Translations under genes and position numbers: made by a program
From: Alcaligenes ammonioxydans
GTDB lineage: Bacteria; Pseudomonadota; Gammaproteobacteria; Burkholderiales; Burkholderiaceae_B
Length of the DNA stretch: 64,000 bases
Assembly: GCF_019343455.1 (NCBI RefSeq)
Contig: NZ_CP049362.1
Coordinates: 1,922,001 to 1,986,000, forward strand
Reading direction: 5' to 3'
Shown: positions 28,184-36,517 of the stretch, piece by piece
How the letters are laid out: every line of letters begins with the position of its first letter
Numbering within the stretch: the stretch's first letter is position 1
Notes under the pieces: model-generated
What the model was told of the DNA's origin: nothing
What the model saw: only the letters and a program-made list of their open reading frames with translations
The model's database searches: none

Positions 28184-29812
28184 ATGCAACTAGACAGTTA
28201 TCTTGAGCTCTTCACCACTTTCTACGGATGGGCGTTTGCCAATATTTTTGGCGAGATCGTGACCGGCACCGGCTTGGTCGTCATCCCCTTTCTTGTGGTA
28301 ATCCTCAATGCCTGGCGCGAAGCTGGCCAGCGGGGAATGCAAGACATCGGCGTTATGGGTGTCATCAAAAGCGTACAAACGCAGCTCATCGTCATGTTGT
28401 TTGTAATGTCGGTCTGCTTTTTCACATCCCCCATCACAAGCCTAACGTATGCGCGCTTGTCGTACGTGCCTCCTCCTTCGATTGATAACCCTAACCCTGT
28501 AGAGGCCACACCTGGAGCCAGCGGTAGCACCTACGACACAGCATTACGCGACGCTATTGATGGAAGTATGAGCCAGGCCAGCGGACTGAGTAACGTGCCC
28601 CTATGGTGGTATTCCATCATGTCCATCAGCTCTGGGATCAACAATGCCTTTCGCAATGGCATGAATAATTCCGGATCTGATATGCGGGTTCTGGAGGATA
28701 TGGCCAAGAATGCCACAATCGAAGACCCCGCCTTGCTCGGTGATGTGCAACGCTTCTATAGCGAATGCTTTATCCCGGCACGCAGTCAGTATTTGCGCAG
28801 CGATCGCAGCAGAATCAGTGCATCAGGTGCCTCGATCTTGGCAGAATCCAATACCGACTATGGGCCTACCGATGTGGATTGGATGGGCAGCCAGTTTTTC
28901 AGAACTGAGCCTGGGTATTACGCCTCCATGCGCAGCCGTGCTCCGGTCACCGGTTTTGCGATCGATTACTCCCGCGATACTGAGTACTACGACCCATCGA
29001 GCGACGTGGACCCACAAGTTACCGGTGCCGTAAACCCAGAGTTTGGACGCCCAACCTGCAAGCAATGGTGGGAGGATCAGCTACGAGAAAAGCTGATCGA
29101 TGGCAGCCCAGGTGTTCGAGCGTTCGCATCCAGAGCGGCGAACGTCCTCACATTTACGTCGTTCGATAAGCAAAAGGATGAAGTGGCTCGGCTAGCATCA
29201 ACCGCAGCCAATCCCGTCTTTGTTGATTTTGACCAAATGATGGGGAACCCTTATGACGCTGCTACAGTCGCAGGTCGAACCATAACAGGCGCCGGGAGCA
29301 CGCTCGGTGTAGGAGGCGCAGCTTTCATGGCCAGCATGGCATGGATGCCATTAGTGACTTCGTTACCTATGATTCAAGCATTGGTCCTCATGGGCATCTA
29401 CGCTTTTCTTCCCTTGGCCACCTTGGTCAGCGGCTTCAGTCTTCGGGTGTTGTTCCTAGGAGCCATGGCCATTCTTACAATCAAAATGTGGGCATCGATG
29501 TGGTACATCGCCACCTGGATCGATGGTCATCTAATCAATGCGATGTATCCTGGCGCGCTAGGCAATATTTTTGTTCAAGAAGCCATGATGATCGGCAAAG
29601 GAGCGATTCCAGCAGGCTACAAACGAATGGTGCTGAACACGATATTATTGTCGTTGTATGTCGGGCTACCGGTTATTTGGTCTTCGATGATGGCGTGGGC
29701 TGGATTTAGAGTAGCAGGCGGTATAGACGAGCTAATGACCAGGAACGGGAACTCTGCTGCAGGGTCGGGCAAGCCCCCGTTGTTGGGTAGGTTATTTGGA
29801 GGTAAGAAATAA
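28184..29812 (+). CDS. traG: TraG N-terminal-like mating-pair protein
   Basis: A 542-residue polytopic membrane protein, the TraG_N family found at the end of these clusters, implicated in mating-pair stabilisation. The start MQLDSYLELFTTFYGWAFANI at 28184 follows GGGGAA. Membrane helices occur at about 18-40, 60-85 and in a C-terminal group at about 380-480, with a periplasmic loop between. An FLPLATLVSGFSLRVLFLG block and the terminal TRNGNSAAGSG segment fit the family. It is the last gene of the operon; a hairpin at 29812-29837 follows. Confidence 0.85.
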   Translation: MQLDSYLELFTTFYGWAFANIFGEIVTGTGLVVIPFLVVILNAWREAGQRGMQDIGVMGVIKSVQTQLIVMLFVMSVCFFTSPITSLTYARLSYVPPPSIDNPNPVEATPGASGSTYDTALRDAIDGSMSQASGLSNVPLWWYSIMSISSGINNAFRNGMNNSGSDMRVLEDMAKNATIEDPALLGDVQRFYSECFIPARSQYLRSDRSRISASGASILAESNTDYGPTDVDWMGSQFFRTEPGYYASMRSRAPVTGFAIDYSRDTEYYDPSSDVDPQVTGAVNPEFGRPTCKQWWEDQLREKLIDGSPGVRAFASRAANVLTFTSFDKQKDEVARLASTAANPVFVDFDQMMGNPYDAATVAGRTITGAGSTLGVGGAAFMASMAWMPLVTSLPMIQALVLMGIYAFLPLATLVSGFSLRVLFLGAMAILTIKMWASMWYIATWIDGHLINAMYPGALGNIFVQEAMMIGKGAIPAGYKRMVLNTILLSLYVGLPVIWSSMMAWAGFRVAGGIDELMTRNGNSAAGSGKPPLLGRLFGGKK

Positions 29813-29837
29813 AGTCTTATCTGCCTAAATAAGACTT
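29812..29837. terminator. Hairpin after transfer operon
   Basis: AAGTCTTAT (29812-29820) and ATAAGACTT (29829-29837) form a 9-bp stem with an 8-base loop directly at the traG stop. There is no clear T tract, so confidence as a terminator is moderate. Confidence 0.45.
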
Positions 29838-29940
29838 GATTCCAACGGCACTGGTAAATCAAGACTGGGTCTATGCTTGCTAAGTTCAAGCCAGCATAGA
29901 TCACTTTAGGCTGTAGATGGATTGCTTCCGGTACCTATCA

Positions 29941-30159
29941 TTAATCTAGGTCACTTTTTTGCTGATCCCAGTAATACCGCCAATTAGGATGCATCCTATC
30001 AAACGGGTCGGGGATCTCTGCCCCTGAAGTATGATCTTCCTTCCTACTACTTGCATTTATTAACATAAGAAGAAACTCAACGGCGAGCACCACCCCTATC
30101 CATGCCACTCGTGCAAGAAAAATACTTCCATGTCGTGCTAGTTTCAGGGCATATTTCAT
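29941..30159 (-). CDS. Small membrane protein, unknown
   Basis: A 72-residue protein with one membrane helix at about 14-36 (SIFLARVAWIGVVLAVEFLL) and a polar C-terminus (HPNWRYYWDQQKSDL). GAGGAG lies about 14 bases before its ATG. It faces traG on the other strand; in related ICEs a small minus-strand gene (DUF3742) stands here, but the similarity is too slight to name it. Confidence 0.5.
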   Translation of the reverse strand: MKYALKLARHGSIFLARVAWIGVVLAVEFLLMLINASSRKEDHTSGAEIPDPFDRMHPNWRYYWDQQKSDLD

Positions 30160-30328
30160 ATGCTCTAATTCTCCTCACACCCAGTATTATTTAACGAGAT
30201 CACGAAAACAGTTGGGGACACTTCAATTTCTATAGTGTATCAGCACCTTTTTTAAAGGTCTCACCTACCCTGTCAGTTTTAACGTACAACGCCTTACAAA
30301 AACAATTTCTGCCTATTTGCTCAAAACC

Positions 30329-30637
30329 CTACGGCATCCGCTGTGCTACGTGCTTCAGACGTAGAATTTCTACAGTCGCCTCCGACTCTCGCACTCGATA
30401 GAACACAATATAGTTTCGATGGATAACCAGCTCCCGCACATATGCAGGAAGGCCTGGTCGTCCTACCCTGCCCATCTCTGGATGCTTAGACAAAGGGTGG
30501 ATTTTGTCTCGCAGCTCATGACCAAAGGTATCCGCACGTACTGGGCTATCCAAAGCGATGTAGTCAATGATCTTAACCAGATCTTCCTCAGCCTTTGGCC
30601 GCCAAACTATTTGGTAGAAACGCGCAGCTTGAATCAT
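30329..30637 (-). CDS. ParE/RelE-superfamily toxin
   Basis: A 102-residue toxin of the ParE type, expected to poison gyrase or another host target when the antitoxin decays. Features are YQIVWRPKAEEDLVKIIDYI at the N-terminus, LSKHPEMGRVGRPGLPAYVR in the middle and YIVFYRVRESEATVEILRLKH near the end. It overlaps the upstream antitoxin gene by four bases, so the pair is one operon, probably stabilising the ICE. Confidence 0.82.
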   Translation of the reverse strand: MIQAARFYQIVWRPKAEEDLVKIIDYIALDSPVRADTFGHELRDKIHPLSKHPEMGRVGRPGLPAYVRELVIHRNYIVFYRVRESEATVEILRLKHVAQRMP

Positions 30638-31086
30638 TTATTACGCACTGCTGCTGTTTTAATCTGTTGAATGCGGGATCCCATCCTGGCCATTACATCC
30701 TCATGTGGCACGCTTGGTCGCTCATCTTCCAAAGAGTCGGCAATTTCAGCAGCAAGCCAACCGTTATAAGCGGCCGCTTCGTGCGCATCACGTAAGGCCT
30801 CCGCCCGACTTTGTCGGCTACGTGTCATATCCTTTTGCGTAGGGTCCCAGTTCGTCACGTCTAGCTTTGCTATGGCGAGCCCTAAGTCACGCAACATCAC
30901 CAAAGCAGATGTCGGATTGCCAAAACGGCGTGGCTCCTTACTTCTTGCCTTGGTCAAGACAGCGTCCTGGCCACTTCGAGTGGCAATCTCAACGAAGAAA
31001 CCACCGCCTTGGCCTTTGAGTGTTACGCCAGTCACGCCTCCCGCATCTGCGGTGGCTCGTAGCTGTTCAAGTGTGATAAAACGCAT
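30634..31086 (-). CDS. Antitoxin partner, PaaA-like C-terminus
   Basis: A 150-residue protein starting MRFITLEQLRATADAG; AGGAGGG before ATG 31086 decides the start over the upstream ATG at 31104. The N-terminal part GVTLKGQGGGFFVEIATR looks like a small beta domain of unclear role, and the C-terminal YNGWLAAEIADSLEDERPSVPHEDVM matches the toxin-neutralising tail of ParD/PaaA-type antitoxins. The extra N-terminal domain makes it longer than the usual 60-90 residues. Confidence 0.72.
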   Translation of the reverse strand: MRFITLEQLRATADAGGVTGVTLKGQGGGFFVEIATRSGQDAVLTKARSKEPRRFGNPTSALVMLRDLGLAIAKLDVTNWDPTQKDMTRSRQSRAEALRDAHEAAAYNGWLAAEIADSLEDERPSVPHEDVMARMGSRIQQIKTAAVRNK

Positions 31087-31196
31087 AGTATGCCCTCCTA
31101 TCAAGCAGGAACCATTTTACACTAATCCTGCGCACATTTGATAGAAATCATGCGCAACTCTCTTCACATCCACAAAGGAACTTAAGGAATCGGTGT

Positions 31197-31619
31197 ATGA
31201 GTCGAACTTTTTCCCTGGAAGATTTCATCCCTTCGCCTCCTCCTCCCCGTCGCGAATACGAAAGCTATCATCCCATCCCGGAACATGAATCGTTCCTGGC
31301 ACTCACCATCGACATGAGTCTTCTCGCTAATGCACTGACTGGAGACAGGAGCTGGTGCACAAATCGGGTAGACCGACGGCCAGGTGAATCCTATAAGCCT
31401 TTCAAGTACGAACAGGCTGTCGCCTCCATCTCAAATAAAGAAACAATCTATATGCCTTGGTTGTATTTCGATGAAGGCCGTACAAGAATCATGGATGGTC
31501 GCCATCGACTTTACGCCCTGCTAGATGCTGGCTACACCCATGTGACTGTCCAGATAAGGCCTGCGTGTGTCCCCATGGTCTCCACTCTCGTAGAGAAAAA
31601 AAGCCTTTATTCAAATTGA
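31197..31619 (+). CDS. ParB/Srx-fold-like protein
   Basis: A 140-residue soluble protein. The segment YFDEGRTRIMDGRHRLYALLDAGYTHVTVQI resembles the DGRHR-containing core of ParB-like nuclease or sulfiredoxin folds, but no helix-turn-helix domain follows, so it is not a full ParB. GGAA-rich sequence precedes the ATG. Function is unknown. Confidence 0.55.
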   Translation: MSRTFSLEDFIPSPPPPRREYESYHPIPEHESFLALTIDMSLLANALTGDRSWCTNRVDRRPGESYKPFKYEQAVASISNKETIYMPWLYFDEGRTRIMDGRHRLYALLDAGYTHVTVQIRPACVPMVSTLVEKKSLYSN

Positions 31620-31707
31620 TGAATTTATCCCAGACCTCCACAGTGCAGCTGTAGATTCAGAGTATCTAAGACTCGTTAATCACGAAATAAATGGAGTTGA
31701 TCAGGTT

Positions 31708-31998
31708 ATGCCTGCATACGTGCATATAAATCTTCGAGTGATAGACCCTTCTAAGCAGGCCGCGCTTGCGCCCCGCTTCCAGCTAGCTCTCCAAGAGGCG
31801 GGCGGGCGAATTCTGCACTTTGGACCCGTTGCGCAAGTTTTAGAAGGCGAAGCCCCCCAATACCCATTAGCAGGCGTATTTGAGTTTCCAACCTTGGCCC
31901 AGGCATTGGAGTTTTACAACTCGGATAAATATGCACCGATTAAAGCTGAACGAAGAGAGGCTCAACAAGCCCAAATGTTCATTGTGGAAACTGCATAA
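31708..31998 (+). CDS. DUF1330 family protein
   Basis: A 96-residue protein of the dimeric alpha/beta-barrel DUF1330 family: MPAYVHINLRVIDPSKQ at the start, PLAGVFEFPTLAQALEFYNS, and YAPIKAERREAQQAQMFIVE at the end. The family is a small enzyme-like fold of unknown substrate. GGAG lies about 14 bases before the ATG. It is an unusual passenger for an ICE. Confidence 0.72.
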   Translation: MPAYVHINLRVIDPSKQAALAPRFQLALQEAGGRILHFGPVAQVLEGEAPQYPLAGVFEFPTLAQALEFYNSDKYAPIKAERREAQQAQMFIVETA

Positions 31999-32098
31999 AT
32001 CCAACTGCTTGCTCCCAACAAAATACTCCGCCTCTCACTGACTTCGTTGTGAAGCTCTAGCGACACAACGAAGTCACAGCCAAGCCAAGTAAAATTAG

Positions 32099-32114
32099 TG
32101 TATTGTGCAATACA
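32099..32114. promoter_or_regulatory. Palindromic operator-like site before SprT-like gene
   Basis: TGTATTGTGCAATACA is a perfect palindrome apart from its TG centre and nearly equals the site at 8982-8999 before the transfer operon. It lies 22 bases before ATG 32136, a place where binding would block initiation. Confidence 0.5.
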
Positions 32115-32135
32115 AACCCTTCTTTTAAAGCTGCT

Positions 32136-32942
32136 ATGAGCATCAGAAAAGTACCGACTCATCAAACTTATGCCGAGCTGCAACAGGCTTACGATCACTT
32201 CAATAATGCCCTGTTCGACGGAGGGTTGCCCAACTGTCTGATCACCTTACAACGCGAGAAACGCTCAATGGGCTATTTCTCAAGCCAGCGATTTGTAGAT
32301 GCTCAAGGCACCTATACAGACGAAATAGCGATGAACCCGGCCTACTTTGCCGTCGTGCCCTTGATCGAAACTATGCAGACTTTGGTACATGAAATGTGCC
32401 ATCTCTGGCAATTCCATTTCGGCAAGCCTGGGCGTGGCAGGTATCACAATGAAGAGTGGGCCTCGAAGATGGAAGCGATTGGACTGATGCCCTCTTCGAC
32501 TGGCCAACCTGGTGGCGCTCGCACTGGCCAACTCATGGCTGATTATGCGATTGAGGATGGCAAATTTGTGAAAGCGTGCGCCGATCTGCTCACCCAGTCA
32601 TTCTGTCTGACCTGGTACGATCGCTTCTCACATGCCGACGCACCTCGTAGTGCCGCTGAGCGCTTGGACATCTCAGTAGGAGGTGGAGCTCCTCCATACA
32701 TCGCACTTCCAGCACTCACTCAAGCTTTGGCATCCAGTGCCACCTCCACGAGCAACGGCGCCCAGGGCGACGAGAGCCTGCCGGTAAAACCCACCGGCAA
32801 TTCAAACCGATGGAAGTACGTCTGCCCATGCGGCACAAGCGTCTGGGGTAAACCAAAGTTGAAGATTATCTGCGGATCCTGTGAAAGCCCTTTCACATCG
32901 CCGGACGCAGCTCGACTAAGCACCAACAGCGAATCGGCCTAG
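32136..32942 (+). CDS. SprT-like zinc metalloprotease-domain protein
   Basis: A 268-residue protein. The SprT-like domain has TYAELQQAYDHFNNALF, then LVHEMCHLWQ with the zinc-binding HEMCH at 85-89 and a third His in RYHNEEW at about 104. The C-terminus has a zinc ribbon with CPCG and CGSC cysteine pairs at about 228-252. SprT/Spartan proteins act on DNA-protein crosslinks in eukaryotes, and SprT-like genes are common on plasmids and ICEs with unknown function. A role in freeing the relaxase-DNA adduct is an attractive guess without evidence here. Confidence 0.8.
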   Translation: MSIRKVPTHQTYAELQQAYDHFNNALFDGGLPNCLITLQREKRSMGYFSSQRFVDAQGTYTDEIAMNPAYFAVVPLIETMQTLVHEMCHLWQFHFGKPGRGRYHNEEWASKMEAIGLMPSSTGQPGGARTGQLMADYAIEDGKFVKACADLLTQSFCLTWYDRFSHADAPRSAAERLDISVGGGAPPYIALPALTQALASSATSTSNGAQGDESLPVKPTGNSNRWKYVCPCGTSVWGKPKLKIICGSCESPFTSPDAARLSTNSESA

Positions 32943-33034
32943 AATTGATTTAAAGGCTTGTCAAGTCGAAACCCTTGGTTATGTGCCCAAGGGTTTGAAC
33001 AGACACACACTTCATGCGGCCCTACAGTGGCCAC

Positions 33035-33523
33035 ATGGACCCATTCGACACTCCTACTCCACTATCACAGGCAGCTGCCAGCCACATTGCGCCTCCTGCA
33101 TCCACGCGAGAGACAGAACTTATTTGGGTAGGCACAGAAGGCCAGCTCATCAATGCGGGCTGGTTCATTGTCGCTATCCTGTTCTGCTGGACAGTCATTC
33201 CTGTCCTTTGGGCGATCTACCGATACCTTAAGGTTGCCAATCATCGCTATGAACTGACGAACCAACGCCTACTGGAGTACAGCGGGATCCTCGTTAAACG
33301 TGTCGAAACCCTGGAGTTATACCGGGTAAAAGACATCGCCGTTTCCGGCACCCTCTTTCAAGCCCTGTTCGGCCGTGGCCGTGTCGTTTTGCAAACCACT
33401 GACGCCTCGACGCCGACCGTGCACATCAGCGCGATCGCTAGCCCTCAGCACGTCTCCCAACTTATTCGTGACGCGGTCGAACAATGCCGTGTCGCCCGAG
33501 GCGTTCGCGCCTTTGATTACTGA
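33035..33523 (+). CDS. PH-domain (bPH_2/DUF304) membrane protein
   Basis: A 162-residue protein: a loop, a hydrophobic helix at about 38-62 (AGWFIVAILFCWTVIPVLWA), then a bacterial PH domain YLKVANHRYELTNQRLLEYS, RVETLELYRVKDIAVSG, GRVVLQTTDASTPTV. ATG 33035 gives MDPFDTPT; ATG 33014 is an alternative. Function unknown; the family sits in membranes and often in stress-related operons. The DsbC-like gene begins 21 bases downstream. Confidence 0.7.
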   Translation: MDPFDTPTPLSQAAASHIAPPASTRETELIWVGTEGQLINAGWFIVAILFCWTVIPVLWAIYRYLKVANHRYELTNQRLLEYSGILVKRVETLELYRVKDIAVSGTLFQALFGRGRVVLQTTDASTPTVHISAIASPQHVSQLIRDAVEQCRVARGVRAFDY

Positions 33524-33544
33524 CAACCAGGATTCTTCCGAACA

Positions 33545-34303
33545 ATGCTTACCTCAACCTATTCCCCTTCTTCTTTGCTGATTCGCCTGGCAGCCAGTGC
33601 AAGCCTTAGCCTGGGACTGGCCACAGCGTCCTGGGCTCAAAGCGTACCGTCTGACGTGCAAGCAGCTATTGAGGAACACACTCAAGGTTCTGTCCCCATC
33701 GATAGCATCTCAACCACGCCTATTGCCGGCATCTACCAGGTCACTAGTGGCAACGAGATTTTCTACAGCGACTCGACCGGGCGGTACGCATTTGTCGGCG
33801 GCGCCCTCATGGACATGAAAGACCGCCGTGATGTGACCGCACCAGCCCTTGAGAAGCTCAACACGATCCCATGGGAATCACTACCGCTGAGTCAAGCCAT
33901 TGTGCAGGTCCATGGCAACGGACAACGCAAGATGGCCGTCTTTGAGGATCCGCTCTGCCCCATCTGCCGCGTGTTCACAAAATTCGTCGATCAGCTTGAA
34001 AACGTAACGGTCTATCGATTTGTCTTTCCCGTTATTGACCCGCAATCAGCCCCCATTGCCCGTAAAGCTTGGTGTTCAACAGACCGAAACACCGCTTGGA
34101 ACATGGTCATGAATGGTCGAAATATTGATGGCCGTGAGGACTGCGACATTTCTGGTTTGGTGGAGATTTTAAAGTTTGGAGAAGCAAACAATATCGCTAA
34201 CACACCTACAGTTATATTGGGCAACGGAAAGCGGTTAGTTGGCGCAACACCTCCAGAGCAATTTATTGCAGAATTAGATGCTTCAGAGTTATCAAAAAAC
34301 TAA
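33545..34303 (+). CDS. DsbC-like thiol:disulfide interchange protein
   Basis: A 252-residue periplasmic protein with a signal peptide (ending near ATASWAQ), an N-terminal dimerisation region (about 34-110) and a thioredoxin fold with the active site CPIC at 138-141 (FEDPLCPICRVFTKF). cis-Pro region NIANTPTVILGNGKRLVG follows. It would isomerise disulfides in exported proteins; the ICE's own Cys-rich TraU-like protein is an obvious client. Related DsbC genes occur in many conjugation loci. Confidence 0.85.
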   Translation: MLTSTYSPSSLLIRLAASASLSLGLATASWAQSVPSDVQAAIEEHTQGSVPIDSISTTPIAGIYQVTSGNEIFYSDSTGRYAFVGGALMDMKDRRDVTAPALEKLNTIPWESLPLSQAIVQVHGNGQRKMAVFEDPLCPICRVFTKFVDQLENVTVYRFVFPVIDPQSAPIARKAWCSTDRNTAWNMVMNGRNIDGREDCDISGLVEILKFGEANNIANTPTVILGNGKRLVGATPPEQFIAELDASELSKN

Positions 34304-34315
34304 GGGAAGATAAAG

Positions 34316-34915
34316 ATGAAGTTTAATAAATTAGCCAGCATCGCATTTACGTTCTCGCTAGTAATCTCTAACCTAGCACAGGCACAAGGCACTAACAGCC
34401 AAAGCAATCTACCGCCTGGGCTTAAGTGGGAGCCGATGACGGTGGTCGGTTTTAATACAGGATCTATGGAGCTTCCTCACGCTTCTCGTGCGGAAATGAG
34501 TCTTGCTAGAAATATTTGGGAAAAGGAAATTGAATCAACTGGATCTGGCTTAACGCCCGGATCGAAAATGGCGTCTTTCATCTTAATAAAACCGTATTCA
34601 GTAAACGGCAGCCAATTCGTTTTTTCAATCTTTAGCTCCGGTTTTTCTAATGGCTGCATTCCTCCCGCCAACGGTCGTGGAATTGAAGATATGTATTCCG
34701 TCTGCCCGATGCGCGTGACTCAAATGAATAGCAGCAAGTCCGTATCGAAGGATTTTCCTGAATACTGCCATCTCTATCCTGAGCCAGCTGATAAACCGGG
34801 AGAAATCAATCAATCTCAAATTGCTTTCGACCGAAACACGATGACTGCTTATTTTCGCATTATCCAACATGGCAAGCACGTGAAATCGTGCGATAGAACC
34901 CTACGAATCCAATAA
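34316..34915 (+). CDS. Secreted protein, unknown function
   Basis: A 199-residue exported protein with a clear signal peptide (about residues 1-23, ending ISNLAQA). Several Cys are present (GCIPPAN, SVCPMRV, YCHLYPE, SCDRTLR), suggesting disulfides made by the DsbC-like neighbour. GGGAAGA stands before the ATG, 13 bases after the DsbC stop. I recognise no family. Its lower GC content than its neighbours suggests separate acquisition. Confidence 0.6.
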   Translation: MKFNKLASIAFTFSLVISNLAQAQGTNSQSNLPPGLKWEPMTVVGFNTGSMELPHASRAEMSLARNIWEKEIESTGSGLTPGSKMASFILIKPYSVNGSQFVFSIFSSGFSNGCIPPANGRGIEDMYSVCPMRVTQMNSSKSVSKDFPEYCHLYPEPADKPGEINQSQIAFDRNTMTAYFRIIQHGKHVKSCDRTLRIQ

Positions 34916-34926
34916 AAGGCAAAACA

Positions 34927-35817
34927 GTGATACGCAAGCGATCGATCTCAGGGTGGCTTTTATATACAGCCTCAGCGGTAGCATTCGCAGCAGCACTTGT
35001 TACGGCAGCACAAGTGGCGGATGCTGTCCGCAACTCACCCAACGCCAGCCCATGGCTCAAGGCAAATGCGGATGCCGTAGGCCGGTTGGCCATGTTTGAA
35101 TCGAGTGGGCAGCTTGACATCTATAACGGGTCTTGTTGTACAGGCATCCTGCAGATGAACAAAACCAATATCCGTGAATATGCAAAAACAACCCCTGATG
35201 ATTTTGCAACTTGGGACTTGCAACGCCAAGTCGATGCTTGGACAAAACTGACCACTGATGCCATGCAAGCACGGGCTCCCAAGACTCTTGCGGGACTGGG
35301 AACGTTCGATGGCCGAGAAGTCGATGGTGATATGGTACTGGCATGCGTCCAGCTCGGAATCGGGAATTGCCAGAAAATGATCAACTCAGGCAGTTGTAAC
35401 GGCTTTGCGGATATCAATGGGACGACCATCTGCAAAATGGCTGACCGAATACGAAATGGCCCGCCTACGGGTAATAACGGCGATCCAGTAGACGACATCA
35501 TTCGACCAAACCCTGATCAAGGTGGCACCTACCGACCACCCATCGATCCGTGTATCCGTGAAGGTGAAGCCTGCCTGCCTTTAACCGAAAGCCTGGAGCA
35601 AGGATTTGCATCTGGATCTGGCGTCAGCATGGGCAATTTAAGAGCGATCATTTTTGCGATATCAACTGCTTTTGTTACCCTTATCTTGATGTCGTTTATT
35701 ACGGCGCTTTTTCGAAACTACTCAACTGGTTCAATCGAAAAGGTTGAGCTTGTAAGTGGCGTACAGAAAACCATCATGATCGGAATGTCATTCATTGTTG
35801 TGATGTCGTTGTTCTAA
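34927..35817 (+). CDS. Lysozyme-like domain fused to TIGR03758-like membrane domain
   Basis: A 296-residue protein starting at GTG 34927. Residues 13-30 form a signal or anchor. Residues 45-180 look like a lysozyme/lytic transglycosylase-type fold: AMFESSGQ with a candidate catalytic Glu at 58, then CCTGILQMNKTNIREYA and a region with paired Cys. After a Pro/Asp-rich linker, residues 220-296 repeat the layout of the small ICE protein at 16300-16551: FASGSGV at 227-233, a membrane helix, a charged loop and a second helix. The combination would place a wall-cutting domain on a membrane subunit of the mating system. The function is inferred from domain resemblance only. Confidence 0.65.
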   Translation: MIRKRSISGWLLYTASAVAFAAALVTAAQVADAVRNSPNASPWLKANADAVGRLAMFESSGQLDIYNGSCCTGILQMNKTNIREYAKTTPDDFATWDLQRQVDAWTKLTTDAMQARAPKTLAGLGTFDGREVDGDMVLACVQLGIGNCQKMINSGSCNGFADINGTTICKMADRIRNGPPTGNNGDPVDDIIRPNPDQGGTYRPPIDPCIREGEACLPLTESLEQGFASGSGVSMGNLRAIIFAISTAFVTLILMSFITALFRNYSTGSIEKVELVSGVQKTIMIGMSFIVVMSLF

Positions 35818-35919
35818 CTCAAGAAAAAAAGTTAGCCAGGCCGCTGGTGCCTGGCCAACATCCACGTTAGAAAGGCCACCTCTCAGTTTCGCCGGTTGAG
35901 AGATAATAAAGAGGAACGC

Positions 35920-36240
35920 ATGAGAAAAGAATTTAATTCCATCACCGAAATAAAAAATGAAATTGCTCGACTGCAACGTGATGCCGATAAATTGAAACAG
36001 AAAACAAGATCTAAAGTAATCAGCGATATTCTTCGCTCGATGAAGGAGCACGACCTAACACCTGAAGATATTGCCCAGGCGTTTCACAAAAACCCGTTAA
36101 AGACGAAAGCAGTATCGAAAATCAGGTATCAGCACCCAGATGGTCATACGTGGACTGGTAGAGGACGCACGCCGACATGGATCAAGCAAATTGAATCGGA
36201 AGGCCGTTCCCGTGAAGACTTTGCTGTTAGCAGTAATTGA
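35920..36240 (+). CDS. H-NS-like nucleoid-associated protein
   Basis: A 106-residue DNA-binding protein. The N-terminal helix (ITEIKNEIARLQRDADKLKQK) is the oligomerisation coiled coil, and the C-terminal YQHPDGHTWTGRGRTPTWIK is the AT-hook-like DNA-binding motif of the H-NS/MvaT-type H-NS family. AGAGGAACGC before ATG 35920 sets the start. An H-NS-like protein on an ICE may silence transfer genes or lessen the fitness cost after transfer. Confidence 0.82.
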   Translation: MRKEFNSITEIKNEIARLQRDADKLKQKTRSKVISDILRSMKEHDLTPEDIAQAFHKNPLKTKAVSKIRYQHPDGHTWTGRGRTPTWIKQIESEGRSREDFAVSSN

Positions 36241-36264
36241 ACTCAAACTATGGAGGCTGGCAAC

Positions 36265-36456
36265 ATGCTCAACTCAAACCCACAAATAGCAGAAATCCAA
36301 GCCCTGGATGGACGCGTCGCTTCAACGCTGTCCCCTATGGAAACGGCTGTTCTGAACCTCTACCATGCCCGAGGCCGAAAGTACGGTATATCCGTGACCG
36401 TCACTAATCGAGCCGACCCAATAAAGGTGGCTAAGGATAATTTGGAAATAGGCTGA
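36265..36456 (+). CDS. Small protein, unknown
   Basis: A 63-residue soluble protein beginning MLNSNPQIAEIQ, with TGGAGG 10 bases before ATG 36265. It contains ETAVLNLYHARGRKYGISVTV. It follows the H-NS-like gene by 24 bases and may be co-transcribed. No family recognised. Confidence 0.45.
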   Translation: MLNSNPQIAEIQALDGRVASTLSPMETAVLNLYHARGRKYGISVTVTNRADPIKVAKDNLEIG

Positions 36457-36517
36457 CTAGAAATCCCACGGGGTCATTACTTGCTAAATACACAAACCTG
36501 CGAAGGAGCCAACTAAA

